Assembly: GCA_020249865.1 (NCBI GenBank)
Contig: JADCEV010000025.1
Span: forward strand, 1 to 64,000
Origin: Roseomonas sp.
GTDB taxonomy: Bacteria > Pseudomonadota > Alphaproteobacteria > Acetobacterales > Acetobacteraceae
Reading direction: 5' to 3'
DNA: 64,000 nt
This document shows, piece after piece, positions 17,972 through 29,378 of the stretch. Positions within the stretch are counted from its first letter, which is position 1, and every line of letters starts with the position of its first letter. The notes beneath the pieces are model-generated. The model was not told the DNA's origin. It made no database searches and saw only the letters and a program-made list of their open reading frames with translations. The translations under genes and the position numbers were made by a program.

Positions 17972-19105
17972 TCACTTCCAGCGCCAGCGCCAATCCGCCC
18001 AGGCCACCGCCAAACCTGCGAGTGAGAGCCCCAGCCCCGCCGCAAATACCGCGGCGTGGCTTTCATCCGTCGCGCGAAACAGCGCCGCCAGCGCAAAACC
18101 GGCCACCGCCTGCGCCACAGCAAAGCCCGCCGTCACGCGCACCCAGATCACGCCGGCCAGGGCGCCTGCCCTCTCTCGCGCTGCGGCCAGGGCGACCGTG
18201 GTAATGCCAAGCGCGGCAAAGCCGGAAACCAAGCCAAGCGGCACCAGCACCCAAAGCGCCTTAGGCAAAGCCAAAGACAGCGCGATGCTCTGGATCACCA
18301 TCCAGACCAGAATGGCCATGCGCCCGCCCCAGCGATCCACCGCGCGTCCCCCCACCAAAGCACCCGCAATGCAACCAAGGCCAAACAGCACCCACATGCC
18401 GGCGCCAAGTTCCACCCCAAGCCCGCGACCGCGCGCTGCGAGGTCCGATAAATAAAGCATCGGCGGCACCAGCCCCGCACCCGAAAGCGCATAGGCGATG
18501 ATGATGCCAAGCGCCGACGGGGCGCTGCCTTCCGGCGCAGTCTCCGCCGCTGGTGGGCGCGGCCAATGGGGGCGCATGACCAGCCACAAGACCAGCGCAA
18601 CGCCAGCAAGCCCAAGCCAGGCTGCGGCGACGCCGCCTTGCAGCAAGAGCGGCACCAGCAAGGCGCCGAGTATGATGCCGCCACCTACACCAAACAGGAC
18701 CAAGCCCCCTGCGCGCCCGCGCCGTTCCGGTGGTGTCACCGCCTGCACGGAAGGCCCCGCGAGGCCCATCAACATGCCGCCCGAAATCCCCGCGAGGCAG
18801 CGCCAAAACCCGAGCCAGGCCAGCCCGCCATGCCAGGCACAGGCCGCGAAAGCGAGCACCGCGAAAGCCATGCCCATATCCAAGGCGCGGGGGACGGAAA
18901 CGCGCCGCGCCAAGGCCCGCACGCCGCCGACACCAATCAGATACCCCGTGAGGTTCAGCGCACCGAGCAAGCCCGCTTCCGCGCCATCCACCCAACCGGC
19001 CGCGACCATCGCCGGAAACAGCGGCACATAGGCAAAGCGCGCAAGGCCAATGCCGGTGCAGGTTGCCGCCGTGCCGGAAAGCGCGGTGAGCGTGGCGCCC
19101 TTCAT
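17972..19105 (-). CDS. MFS transporter (YbfB/YjiJ-like)
   Basis: Multi-TM ORF; ATCTGIGLARFAYVPLFPAMVAAGWVDGAEAGLLGALNLTGYLIG typical of YbfB/YjiJ family. Confidence 0.8.
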   Translation of the reverse strand: MKGATLTALSGTAATCTGIGLARFAYVPLFPAMVAAGWVDGAEAGLLGALNLTGYLIGVGGVRALARRVSVPRALDMGMAFAVLAFAACAWHGGLAWLGFWRCLAGISGGMLMGLAGPSVQAVTPPERRGRAGGLVLFGVGGGIILGALLVPLLLQGGVAAAWLGLAGVALVLWLVMRPHWPRPPAAETAPEGSAPSALGIIIAYALSGAGLVPPMLYLSDLAARGRGLGVELGAGMWVLFGLGCIAGALVGGRAVDRWGGRMAILVWMVIQSIALSLALPKALWVLVPLGLVSGFAALGITTVALAAARERAGALAGVIWVRVTAGFAVAQAVAGFALAALFRATDESHAAVFAAGLGLSLAGLAVAWADWRWRWK

Positions 19106-20493
19106 CCCCCCAAATCAGGACGCCGCGCCATCCACCCCGCCGCCTGTTCATAAGCCTGCGCGATTCTGAACAGCATGGGTTCCCCGTAACTCCGCCCGAT
19201 CAATTGCAGCCCCAAGGGCAGACCGGAAGCACCAAAGCCGCAAGGCAGCGCCAGGCCCGGATGGCCGGTGGCGTTGAAGGGGCCGGTGATGGGGTGGGAT
19301 TTGCGGAAGGGCCCTTCATCCACATCCGCAAGGCGCGGCGCCGCTGTTGGGTTGCCGGCGCATAGAATCGCGTCACAGCCGGACAGCACTGCATCCACCT
19401 CAGCCGTGATGATCCTGCGCAGCCGCTGCGCCTGGACATATTCACTGCCGGTGACGAAAGCGCCCATCATCAGGCGTTCGCGCGTGACACGGCCATAATC
19501 CTGCGGGCGGGTGCGCAGCCATTCGCCATGAATGGCGAAACCTTCCGCGATCAGAATGGTCTGAATGCAGGCATCCATGCGCCGCTTGCTCGGCAGCGCA
19601 ACGTCAACAATCTTGGCGCCCAGCGCGCGCCATTGCTCCGCCGCCGCATCCACTGCGGCCATGACTTCCGCATCAACGCCCGCTTCAATGTCATAGGCGC
19701 GTGCGCGGCCAATCGTCAGCCCCGCCACACCCTTGCGCAGATCAGCGCTGTAATCAGGCACAGCTTCGCGCGCCGAACCAGGATCACCCGGATCATGCCC
19801 GGCCAGCACCTGCATCGCCAGCGCACAATCTTCCACCGTGCGGGTCAGCGGCCCGGCATGATCCAGCGTGAAGGAAAGCGGCACCACTCCGCGCCGGCTG
19901 ATCACACCATAGGTCGGTTTCAGCCCGACAATGCCGCAAAACGTGGCCGGCAGGCGAATGGAACCGGCCGTATCACTCCCCATGGCAAGCCCCACCATGC
20001 CGGATGCCACAGCAACGCCGGAACCGCTGCTCGACCCGCCGGCGAAATGCGCGGCGTTCCAGGGGTTCTTCGCATTGGGAAAGGGCAGCACATCAGTGGG
20101 GCCGCCGCGGGCGAATTCATGCGTCGAAAGCTTACCCAGCAGCACCATGCCTGCCGCTTCCAGCTTGGCGGTGGAGGCAGCGTCTTCGCGCGCCACATTG
20201 TCCATCAGCAGCTTGGAATGCGCCGTGGTGCGCACGCGTGCCACATCGTAGATATCCTTGAGCGCATAGGGAATGCCATGCAGCGGCCCGCGCTTTTTGC
20301 CGGCCTTGATTTCAGCCTCGGCCGCTGCTGCCGCGCGGCGCGCGCGATCCGCGGTGACGGTGATGAAGGCATTCAGCTTCGGATCAAGCGCTGCAATGCG
20401 TGCAAGCGCTGCTTCCGTCAGCGCGACAGGTGAAAGCGTCCCGGCGGCAATTCCGGCCGAGGCTTCCGCGAGGGAGGGAACGGGAGAACTCAT
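19102..20493 (-). CDS. Amidase (GatA/AtzE-like amidase signature)
   Basis: Contains KDIYDVARVRTTAHSKL and GGSSSGSGVAVASGMVGLAMGSDTAGSIRLPATFCGIVGLKPTYG. Confidence 0.9.
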   Translation of the reverse strand: MSSPVPSLAEASAGIAAGTLSPVALTEAALARIAALDPKLNAFITVTADRARRAAAAAEAEIKAGKKRGPLHGIPYALKDIYDVARVRTTAHSKLLMDNVAREDAASTAKLEAAGMVLLGKLSTHEFARGGPTDVLPFPNAKNPWNAAHFAGGSSSGSGVAVASGMVGLAMGSDTAGSIRLPATFCGIVGLKPTYGVISRRGVVPLSFTLDHAGPLTRTVEDCALAMQVLAGHDPGDPGSAREAVPDYSADLRKGVAGLTIGRARAYDIEAGVDAEVMAAVDAAAEQWRALGAKIVDVALPSKRRMDACIQTILIAEGFAIHGEWLRTRPQDYGRVTRERLMMGAFVTGSEYVQAQRLRRIITAEVDAVLSGCDAILCAGNPTAAPRLADVDEGPFRKSHPITGPFNATGHPGLALPCGFGASGLPLGLQLIGRSYGEPMLFRIAQAYEQAAGWMARRPDLGG

Positions 20494-20684
20494 CTTGGAC
20501 CTGCCGGCTGGGTCAGCGCGAAAGCGGGTTCGGTCGCCAGCGGCATGGGTTCATTCAGTAGCTTCCGCATTTCCAACCAGGCGCGAAAGCCTTCCATCAT
20601 CGCGACACGACGTTCCGGTGGCACAACTACACCGGCGCGCGCCAGCGCCATATCGAATTCGGCTTCGGGATCGGGTTGGGGCAT
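20490..20684 (-). CDS. AtzG-like / DUF4089-type small amidase-associated protein
   Basis: MPQPDPEAEFDMALARAGVVVPPERRVAMMEGFRAWLEMRKLLNEPMPLATEPAFALTQPAGPR; stop overlaps amidase start (ATGA). Confidence 0.65.
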   Translation of the reverse strand: MPQPDPEAEFDMALARAGVVVPPERRVAMMEGFRAWLEMRKLLNEPMPLATEPAFALTQPAGPR

Positions 20685-20751
20685 CGGGTTCTCCCAAGAT
20701 GGGCTTCGTTGCGTTGAAGCGTCCCCCGCCCACCCGCAAGCGTCAAGCACG

Positions 20752-20781
20752 AAAAAGGGCGCCGGCTTGTGACCGGCGCCC
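20752..20781 (-). terminator. Intrinsic terminator of katG
   Basis: Minus-strand GGGCGCCGG-tcacaag-CCGGCGCCC followed by TTTTTC. Confidence 0.75.
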
Positions 20782-20806
20782 CCTTCAAAACTGCTGGAAC
20801 GAAACC

Positions 20807-23029
<2,223 letters not shown>

Positions 23030-23182
23030 CTATGGTTCGGGCCAAAGCCCGCCCCGCTGATATGGCGCCTGAGGCGGCCCTTCACAGACCCCTCTGGCAC
23101 TCTGCCGGAGTGACTAGGCCAGCCTCGGCAAGCTGTCCAACTCATAATTTTGAAGTTTTTAATTCACCCGATGGATCATCCC

Positions 23183-23932
23183 TCAACTCAGGGTCTGGCC
23201 GCCATCCACCACCAGCGTCTGCCCTGTGATCCAGCCGGCCAAGGGGGATGCCAGGAACAGCGCGGCATTGGCGACTTCCTCCGGCGTGCCGTAGCGGCCG
23301 AAGGGGATGCTCGCCAGGATGCGCCCATAAAGCGTGGGGTCGGTCGTTTTGCGTTCTTCCCACATGCCGCCCGGGAATTCGATGGAACCCGGCGCAATGG
23401 CATTCACGCGAATGCCATCCTTGGCCAGGCTTGCGGCCTGGGATGCCGTGTAATTGATCACCAGCGCCTTCACCGCCGCATAGGCCGGCGTGCGCACCGA
23501 AGGCCCAAGGCCGGAGATGGAGGTGGTATTCACAATACACCCCTTGGCCACCTTCAGGAATGGGAGTGCCGCGCGGGAGGCACGCACGGTTGCCATCACA
23601 TCCACATCCAGGCTTTTCTGCCAGCCTTCTTCGGTATCGGCCATGCCAAAGCCCGAGGCATTATTCACCAGCACATCCACGCCGCCGAGCGCCGCTGCTG
23701 CCGCCGCCACCCAGGCTTCAATCTGCGCCTGATTGGCCAGATCCGCCGGCATGGCATGGGCCTTCACGCCATGGGCGGCAATCTCCGCCCGCGTGGCTTC
23801 AAGCCCTGCGGCGCCACGCGCGCAGATGGAAACCGCTGCCCCGCCGGCGGCAAAGCCCAGCGCGATGGAACGCCCAATGCCGCGGCTGCCGCCTGCGACC
23901 AAAACCTTCTTGCCGGTAAAATCAAATGTCAT
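23183..23932 (-). CDS. SDR-family oxidoreductase
   Basis: KVLVAGGSRGIGRSIALGF...LVNNASGFG...YAAVKALVINYTASQAASLAKDGIRVNAIAPG. Confidence 0.9.
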   Translation of the reverse strand: MTFDFTGKKVLVAGGSRGIGRSIALGFAAGGAAVSICARGAAGLEATRAEIAAHGVKAHAMPADLANQAQIEAWVAAAAAALGGVDVLVNNASGFGMADTEEGWQKSLDVDVMATVRASRAALPFLKVAKGCIVNTTSISGLGPSVRTPAYAAVKALVINYTASQAASLAKDGIRVNAIAPGSIEFPGGMWEERKTTDPTLYGRILASIPFGRYGTPEEVANAALFLASPLAGWITGQTLVVDGGQTLS

Positions 23933-24053
23933 GGGGTGTGTCTCTCCTGGTTGGGCACCATTCTCCGGCCTTCGTGCCGCCCCGCCAAGGGGGCAATTGC
24001 GCGCGACTGGCAAATGGCGGATTTAACGGTGCTTCGCTTCGGGATGGGTTGGC

Positions 24054-25307
24054 TTGGTCCAGGCGCTCTTCATTCACCAGAATTTCCCCGGCCAATACCG
24101 CCATTTGGCGCCGGTGATCGCCGCGCGTTCCGGCGCGCGGGTGATTGGCCTTGGGGAGCGGGAGAATATCGCCCTGCCTGGTGTCACCCATATCCGGTAC
24201 CCGGAACCGCAAGGTGCCGGGGACAAGACGCATCACTATCTGCGCCCCATGGAAGCCGCCGTGCGGCGCGCGCAAAATGTCGCGCGGGCCCTGGTTGATT
24301 TGCGCAGCAAAGGCTTCCGCCCCGATATCATCTGCTGCCATCCGGGCTGGGGGGAGGGCATGTTCCTGCCCGATATCTTCCCCAATGCGAAGCTGCTGCA
24401 GTATTGCGAATTCCACTTCACCACCTCAGGCGGCGATGTCGGCTTCAACCCGGCGCATAAGGTGGAATTGGATGAGGCCGCGCGCACGCGATTGCTCAAC
24501 CTGCCGCAAACCCCGGCGCTTGAGGCGATGGATTGGGGCGTGAGCCCCACGCATTTCCAGCGCGGGCGCTATCCGGAGGTTTTCCGCCGCAAAATCTCCG
24601 TCGTGCATGAAGGCGTGAATAGCGACGTGGCCACACCAATTGGCGCGCATCACGTGAAACTGCCCAATGGCAGCGTGATCACGCGCGGTGATGAGGTGAT
24701 TACCTATGTCTCCCGCAATCTGGAACCCTATCGCGGCTTTGATGTTTTCATGCGCGCCCTGCCGGAAATCCTGGCACGGCGCCCGCAGGCGCAAGTGGTG
24801 CTGGTGGGTGGCGAAGCACGTGGCTATGGCAACAAACCCGCCGATGGCCGTTCCTGGCGCGAACATCTGCTGGAAGAATTAGGCGACAAGCTCGATCTGA
24901 CCCGGCTGCATTTCACCGGCCGCATTCCGCACCCGGCCTTGCTCGCGCTATTTCGCATCTCTCGCGCGCATGTCTATTTGACGTATCCCTATGTTCTGTC
25001 CTGGTCCATGATTGAAGCCATGGGGTGTGAGGCCCTGGTGATCGGCTCCGCGACACCGCCCGTGCAGGAAGTGATCGAACATGGCGTGAATGGGTTGCTG
25101 GTGCCGTTTTATGACACGGCAGCTTTGGCCGAGACCGTTGTGCAGGCTTTGGCAAAGCCGGATCAGTTTGAGCCGATCCGCAAGGCCGCGCGGCGGACCT
25201 TGCTGGAACGGTATGACCTGCAAACCATCTGCTTGCCGCAACAGATCAAGCTGTTTGATGCGGTGCTGGAAGGCAGGCCCGGCGATAGTGTGATCCCAGC
25301 GGCGTAA
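24054..25307 (+). CDS. Glycosyltransferase, family 4-like (TTG start)
   Basis: ALFIHQNFPGQYRHLAPVIAA...VTYVSRNLEPYRGFDVFMRALPEILARRPQAQVVLVGG...GSATPPVQEVIEHGVNGLLVPFYD. Confidence 0.88.
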   Translation: MVQALFIHQNFPGQYRHLAPVIAARSGARVIGLGERENIALPGVTHIRYPEPQGAGDKTHHYLRPMEAAVRRAQNVARALVDLRSKGFRPDIICCHPGWGEGMFLPDIFPNAKLLQYCEFHFTTSGGDVGFNPAHKVELDEAARTRLLNLPQTPALEAMDWGVSPTHFQRGRYPEVFRRKISVVHEGVNSDVATPIGAHHVKLPNGSVITRGDEVITYVSRNLEPYRGFDVFMRALPEILARRPQAQVVLVGGEARGYGNKPADGRSWREHLLEELGDKLDLTRLHFTGRIPHPALLALFRISRAHVYLTYPYVLSWSMIEAMGCEALVIGSATPPVQEVIEHGVNGLLVPFYDTAALAETVVQALAKPDQFEPIRKAARRTLLERYDLQTICLPQQIKLFDAVLEGRPGDSVIPAA

Positions 25308-25309
25308 CG

Positions 25310-26260
25310 CTACCGCGCCAACGCCGCGCGCAGCGCATCCAGCACATCATCCATGGCGCGCTGAAAGCCAGGCCCATCCAGATAGCCATCCATCGCGCCG
25401 GTACGCTCCAGAAATGTTTTCCAGGCCGGCGCCTGCATGCCCTGGCGGAAACGGTCATGCAGGCTTGTGTAAATCTCATCCGGCAAACCAGCCGGCGCAT
25501 TAAGCCCCTTCATGTTTTCAATCACCACATCAAAGCCCAATTCGCGCAGCGTCGGCACATCGGGATAGCCCGGAATGCGCGCAGCGGACGCCACCGCCAG
25601 CGGGCGGATTTCGCCGGCATTGGCAAGCCCCGCCATTTCTTCCGGGGCGAGGACCGCCAATTCCACCGTATTCGCCATCAGCGCCTGCAAGCTTGGCGCG
25701 CCGCCCGTGAAGGGCACATGCAGCAATTCGATATTCGCCGCACGCGACAGCAACACAAACACCGCATGATAAATCGAACCCTGGCCGGATGAGGCATGTG
25801 GAATCGCGCCTGGTGCGCGCTTTGCGGCTTCAATCACGCTTGGCAAATCAGCAAAACGCCCGCCGCGCCGCGCCACAATCAGCAGTGGCTGGCGCGTGAT
25901 GCGAATAATGGCACGGAAGGATTTTTTGGGATCGTAGGGAAGCTCCCGAAAGGCAGGGAGCGCGATGCTCTCACTCCCGCCGCCGACCAGCAGATTGAGC
26001 CCATCCGGCGCCATGCCCGCCACTTGCTGCGCGGCAATCGCCCCGCCCGCGCCGGGGCGGTTCATCACCACAATCGGGGTCGGGAAAAAGCGCGATGAAG
26101 CCTCGGCGATTGCGCGCGCCGCCAAATCCGCGCCGCCACCAGGCGCGAAGCCAACAATCAATTGAATGGGCCGCGATGGTTCCCAAGCGCGCGCTGGTGC
26201 GGCACTGCCCAAAGCGGCCAAGCCTGTGGCGCCAAGGATGATGTGTCTGCGAGTTATCAT
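25310..26260 (-). CDS. Tripartite tricarboxylate transporter substrate-binding protein (Bug/TctC family)
   Basis: MITRRHIILGATGLAALGSAAPARAWEPSRPIQLIVGFAPGGGADLAARAIAEA...NRPGAGGAIAAQQVAGMAPDG. Confidence 0.9.
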   Translation of the reverse strand: MITRRHIILGATGLAALGSAAPARAWEPSRPIQLIVGFAPGGGADLAARAIAEASSRFFPTPIVVMNRPGAGGAIAAQQVAGMAPDGLNLLVGGGSESIALPAFRELPYDPKKSFRAIIRITRQPLLIVARRGGRFADLPSVIEAAKRAPGAIPHASSGQGSIYHAVFVLLSRAANIELLHVPFTGGAPSLQALMANTVELAVLAPEEMAGLANAGEIRPLAVASAARIPGYPDVPTLRELGFDVVIENMKGLNAPAGLPDEIYTSLHDRFRQGMQAPAWKTFLERTGAMDGYLDGPGFQRAMDDVLDALRAALAR

Positions 26261-26301
26261 GCTGGTCTTCCCCCCGTTCTTGGCAGGCAGCCTAACCACT
26301 T

Positions 26302-27009
26302 TCACCCGCCTTGCCAGCCACAAGCGCGCAACGCCCCTTCCATATGCGGCGGCGGCGGCGCTTCTGCCTGCAAGGGTGGCTCCAGCGGCAAAACAATCGC
26401 GCGCGCCAACAAATGCAAGCCGCCAGCCCCTCCCGCGCCATAAAGCGCATCGCCCAAAATCGGCCACCCCATCGCCGCGCAATGCACGCGCAATTGATGC
26501 GTCCGCCCGGTCTCAGGCGCCAATTCCAGCCAGGCCATGCCAGCGCCACGCCCAAGGCAGCGCCAGCGTGTGAGCGATGCCAGCCCATCCGCATGCGCTT
26601 CCATCCGCCAGCCCTGCGCACGAGAACTGATCTTGCGGATGGGCAAGGCAATCTCGCCCACATCCTCAGCCGGGCCGCCCTGCACTACCGCCCAATAGGT
26701 CTTCGCCGCCAGCCCCTTGGCGAAAATGGCGCCAAGCGCCGCCAAGGCCGGCTTTGTGCGCCCCAGCACCAGGCAGCCCGCCGTATCCTGATCCAGCCGA
26801 TGCGCTGGCTGCGGCAAATGGCGCCGGCCCATTTGCAAAGCAGGCAGCCAATCTTCCACCGAGGCACTGGCGCGCGGCCCGCGATGCGTCGCAAGCCCCG
26901 CCGGCTTGTTCAGCACCAGCGCATCATCGCGCAGCAGCAGGATGCGGGACGCAATTTCAGATGGCACTTGGCCAAGACGGTCCTGCCGTGACAGGCTAAC
27001 GCCCATCAT
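26302..27009 (-). CDS. RluA-family RNA pseudouridine synthase
   Basis: VLNKPAGLATHRGP...LPQPAHRLDQDTAGCLVLGRTKPALAALGAIF...ETGRTHQLRVHCAAMGWPILGDALYG. Confidence 0.9.
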   Translation of the reverse strand: MMGVSLSRQDRLGQVPSEIASRILLLRDDALVLNKPAGLATHRGPRASASVEDWLPALQMGRRHLPQPAHRLDQDTAGCLVLGRTKPALAALGAIFAKGLAAKTYWAVVQGGPAEDVGEIALPIRKISSRAQGWRMEAHADGLASLTRWRCLGRGAGMAWLELAPETGRTHQLRVHCAAMGWPILGDALYGAGGAGGLHLLARAIVLPLEPPLQAEAPPPPHMEGALRACGWQGG

Positions 27010-27919
27010 GGCCGCACCCCTTCCCCCGCCGCGTGTTGTCTGCCTTGGCAATGTTGTCGCCGATCATGTGTTCCGGGTGGAGGATATACCCCAACCGCCC
27101 GCGAAAATCGCCGCCCGATCCTATGTGCTGAATGCCGGCGGCATGGCGGCCAATGCGGCGATTGCCGTCACGCGCCTTGGCGGCCGCGCCGATTTCTGGG
27201 GGCGCGTGGGCGATGATTTGAACGCGCCCCTACTCGCCGCCGCCTTGGAAGCCGATGGCGTGGGCACCGCCGGCCTCAAACGCGTGACAGGAGGGCGAAG
27301 CCCGGTTTCCGCCGTGCTGGTGGACCGCCACGGGGAACGCACCATCATCGGCTTTCGCGGCGCTGATCTCGGCATAGACCCTGGCTGGCTGCCCTTGGAA
27401 AGCCTTGCTGGCGCCGGCGCGCTTTGTTGCGATCCACGCTGGCCCGAAGGTGTCGCGGTTGCAGCGGCCGAGGCACGGCGGCTTGGCGTGCCCGTGGTGC
27501 TGGATGGCGAGAAAAGCGAAACGCGCATTCTGGTGGATTTGGTGCCGCGCGTGGATCACGCGATTTTCTCCGTCACCGGCTTGCAGAATTTCGCGCCTGG
27601 TTGCGCGCCGGAAGAAGGGCTGCGCCGCGCCTTGGCCTCAGGCCCCGTCAAGCTTGCCGCCGTGACGCGGGGTGAGAAAGGCACGCTCTGGCTGGCACCC
27701 GGCATGGCAGCGCCGCAGGAAATCCCAGCCTTCCCGGTAGAGGCCACCAATACCACCGGCGCGGGCGATGTCTTTCACGGCGCCTATGCCTTGGCGATGG
27801 CGGAAGGCATGGCGATTGAAGCCGCGCTGCGTTTTGCCTCAGCGGCGGGCGCATTACGCGCACGCGATGGCACCACGCCCTATCGCCCGATGGTGGAGGC
27901 GATGTTGGCGGGCGTTTAG
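27008..27919 (+). CDS. PfkB-family carbohydrate kinase
   Basis: GNVVADHVFRV...LNAGGMAANAAIAVTRLGGRADFWGRVGDD...ATNTTGAGDVFHGAYALAMAEG. Confidence 0.9.
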   Translation: MAAPLPPPRVVCLGNVVADHVFRVEDIPQPPAKIAARSYVLNAGGMAANAAIAVTRLGGRADFWGRVGDDLNAPLLAAALEADGVGTAGLKRVTGGRSPVSAVLVDRHGERTIIGFRGADLGIDPGWLPLESLAGAGALCCDPRWPEGVAVAAAEARRLGVPVVLDGEKSETRILVDLVPRVDHAIFSVTGLQNFAPGCAPEEGLRRALASGPVKLAAVTRGEKGTLWLAPGMAAPQEIPAFPVEATNTTGAGDVFHGAYALAMAEGMAIEAALRFASAAGALRARDGTTPYRPMVEAMLAGV

Positions 27920-27920
27920 T

Positions 27921-27954
27921 GCGTTTCCTGTGAACCGTCATGAACGGGAAACGC
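27921..27954. repeat. Imperfect palindrome GCGTTTCC...GGAAACGC (REP-like or weak terminator)
   Basis: 8-bp perfect inverted arms with 18-nt spacer directly after the PfkB stop codon; no T tract. Confidence 0.4.
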
Positions 27955-28054
27955 GCTCACGCCTGATCTGGTCGCAGTTTCGCCGACGCCATATGATTCC
28001 AATTTACTCAGACATGTTGTAAGCATTGATGCGGCGACATAGGAAACAGCATCA

Positions 28055-28519
28055 ATGGCCGCTTTCAGCATTACACGCCGCGCCGCCAGCGGGCTTGCTT
28101 TGGCCGCGCTCTGGACCCGTAATGTCGCTGCGCAGACAGGCAGCCAGGACGCGGAACGCCCTGTCGGCACAGTAACCCTCTCCCAGACTCAAGTCGGTTT
28201 GTTTTATGGCGTGTCTTGGGGCAGCGGTACGCTGACATTCGGTGGACACAGCTACCGTTTTCGTATCCGCGGCCTTGGTGTCGGCGGAATCGGCATTTCC
28301 GAGGTTCGGGCTCATGGCGAAGTCTATCGCCTTTCCAAGGTCGCCGATTTTCCTGGCCTCTATGGCGGCGCGCGTGCCGGCGCCGTAGCTGGCTCCAGCG
28401 AGATTAAGGGTGGCTTATGGTTGCAGAATCCGGCTGGTGTCATCATCACGCTCCACCCATCGCGTAGCGGCTACGCCTTGCAGTTGGGCGCCGATGGCTT
28501 GTTGATTCAAATGGAGTAG
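28055..28519 (+). CDS. Small exported conserved hypothetical protein
   Basis: Tat-like leader ITRRAASGLALAAL then Gly-rich beta pattern GVSWGSGTLTFGGHSYRFRIRGLGVGGIGISEVRAHGEVYRL. Confidence 0.7.
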   Translation: MAAFSITRRAASGLALAALWTRNVAAQTGSQDAERPVGTVTLSQTQVGLFYGVSWGSGTLTFGGHSYRFRIRGLGVGGIGISEVRAHGEVYRLSKVADFPGLYGGARAGAVAGSSEIKGGLWLQNPAGVIITLHPSRSGYALQLGADGLLIQME

Positions 28520-28576
28520 CGCTGACAAAGCGCCGCAGGTCCCTACGGTCTTGTCGGTCAAAACTCGCGAAGGCCG

Positions 28577-29278
28577 TTACCCCTTCGCCCAACCAATCGC
28601 CGCCCGCGCCAGCGCATCAATCGTATCCGCGACCGGAAAGGGCAGCGCCGGCCCCGCCGCGATGCCAAGCGGTATTTCGGTGCAGCCCAGCACCACGGCC
28701 TTCGCACCCCGCGCAATCAGGCTCTGCGCCACTTCCGCCAAGGGTTCATAGGATTCCACAAGTTTGTTTGCCTTCACCGCCGTAATCGCTGGCGTCACGC
28801 GGCTTTGCATCTCGGCATCGCTCGGCGTTAGGCATTCATATCCAAGCCCATCTAGCCTTTGCTGATAAAGCCGCATCGCGAGTGTCCCCGCCGTGCCCAT
28901 CACGCCAATGCACCCGCCAGCAACGCCAAGCCGCCGCAACTCCGCGCCCGCCGCATCAACAATATGCAGAATGGGGAGCCTGGTCGCTGCAACCATGCCG
29001 TCATACCAGCCATGGGCGGTATTGCAGGGAATGGCGATGGCCCCGCAGCCGGCAGCTTCCAGGCCGCGAATGCCGCGCACCAGCGCAGGCAAAGGATCTT
29101 CCCCGCCCGCAACCCGCGCCGCCGTGCGATCCGGCACGCGCGGGTCTGACCACAGGATCGTCGGGATATGGTCCTGATCACGCTCCGCCGGCGTCAGTAG
29201 CGTAAGGCGCTGCATGAAACATGCACTCGCCAGCGGCCCCATGCCGCCCAGAACGCCCAGAATTCGTGCATCAGCCAT
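28577..29278 (-). CDS. Aspartate/glutamate racemase family protein
   Basis: MADARILGVLGGMGPLASACFMQRL...AIPCNTAHGWYDG...VVLGCTEIPLGI. Confidence 0.88.
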   Translation of the reverse strand: MADARILGVLGGMGPLASACFMQRLTLLTPAERDQDHIPTILWSDPRVPDRTAARVAGGEDPLPALVRGIRGLEAAGCGAIAIPCNTAHGWYDGMVAATRLPILHIVDAAGAELRRLGVAGGCIGVMGTAGTLAMRLYQQRLDGLGYECLTPSDAEMQSRVTPAITAVKANKLVESYEPLAEVAQSLIARGAKAVVLGCTEIPLGIAAGPALPFPVADTIDALARAAIGWAKG

Positions 29279-29378
29279 CGAAAACATCCCCGTGACGCGT
29301 CGCCATGGGGTGACGCATAAGCTAGGCCCATCTATGCCACGCCCGTTGAGGACGGCACAGCGCCGGTAAGGACATAAG

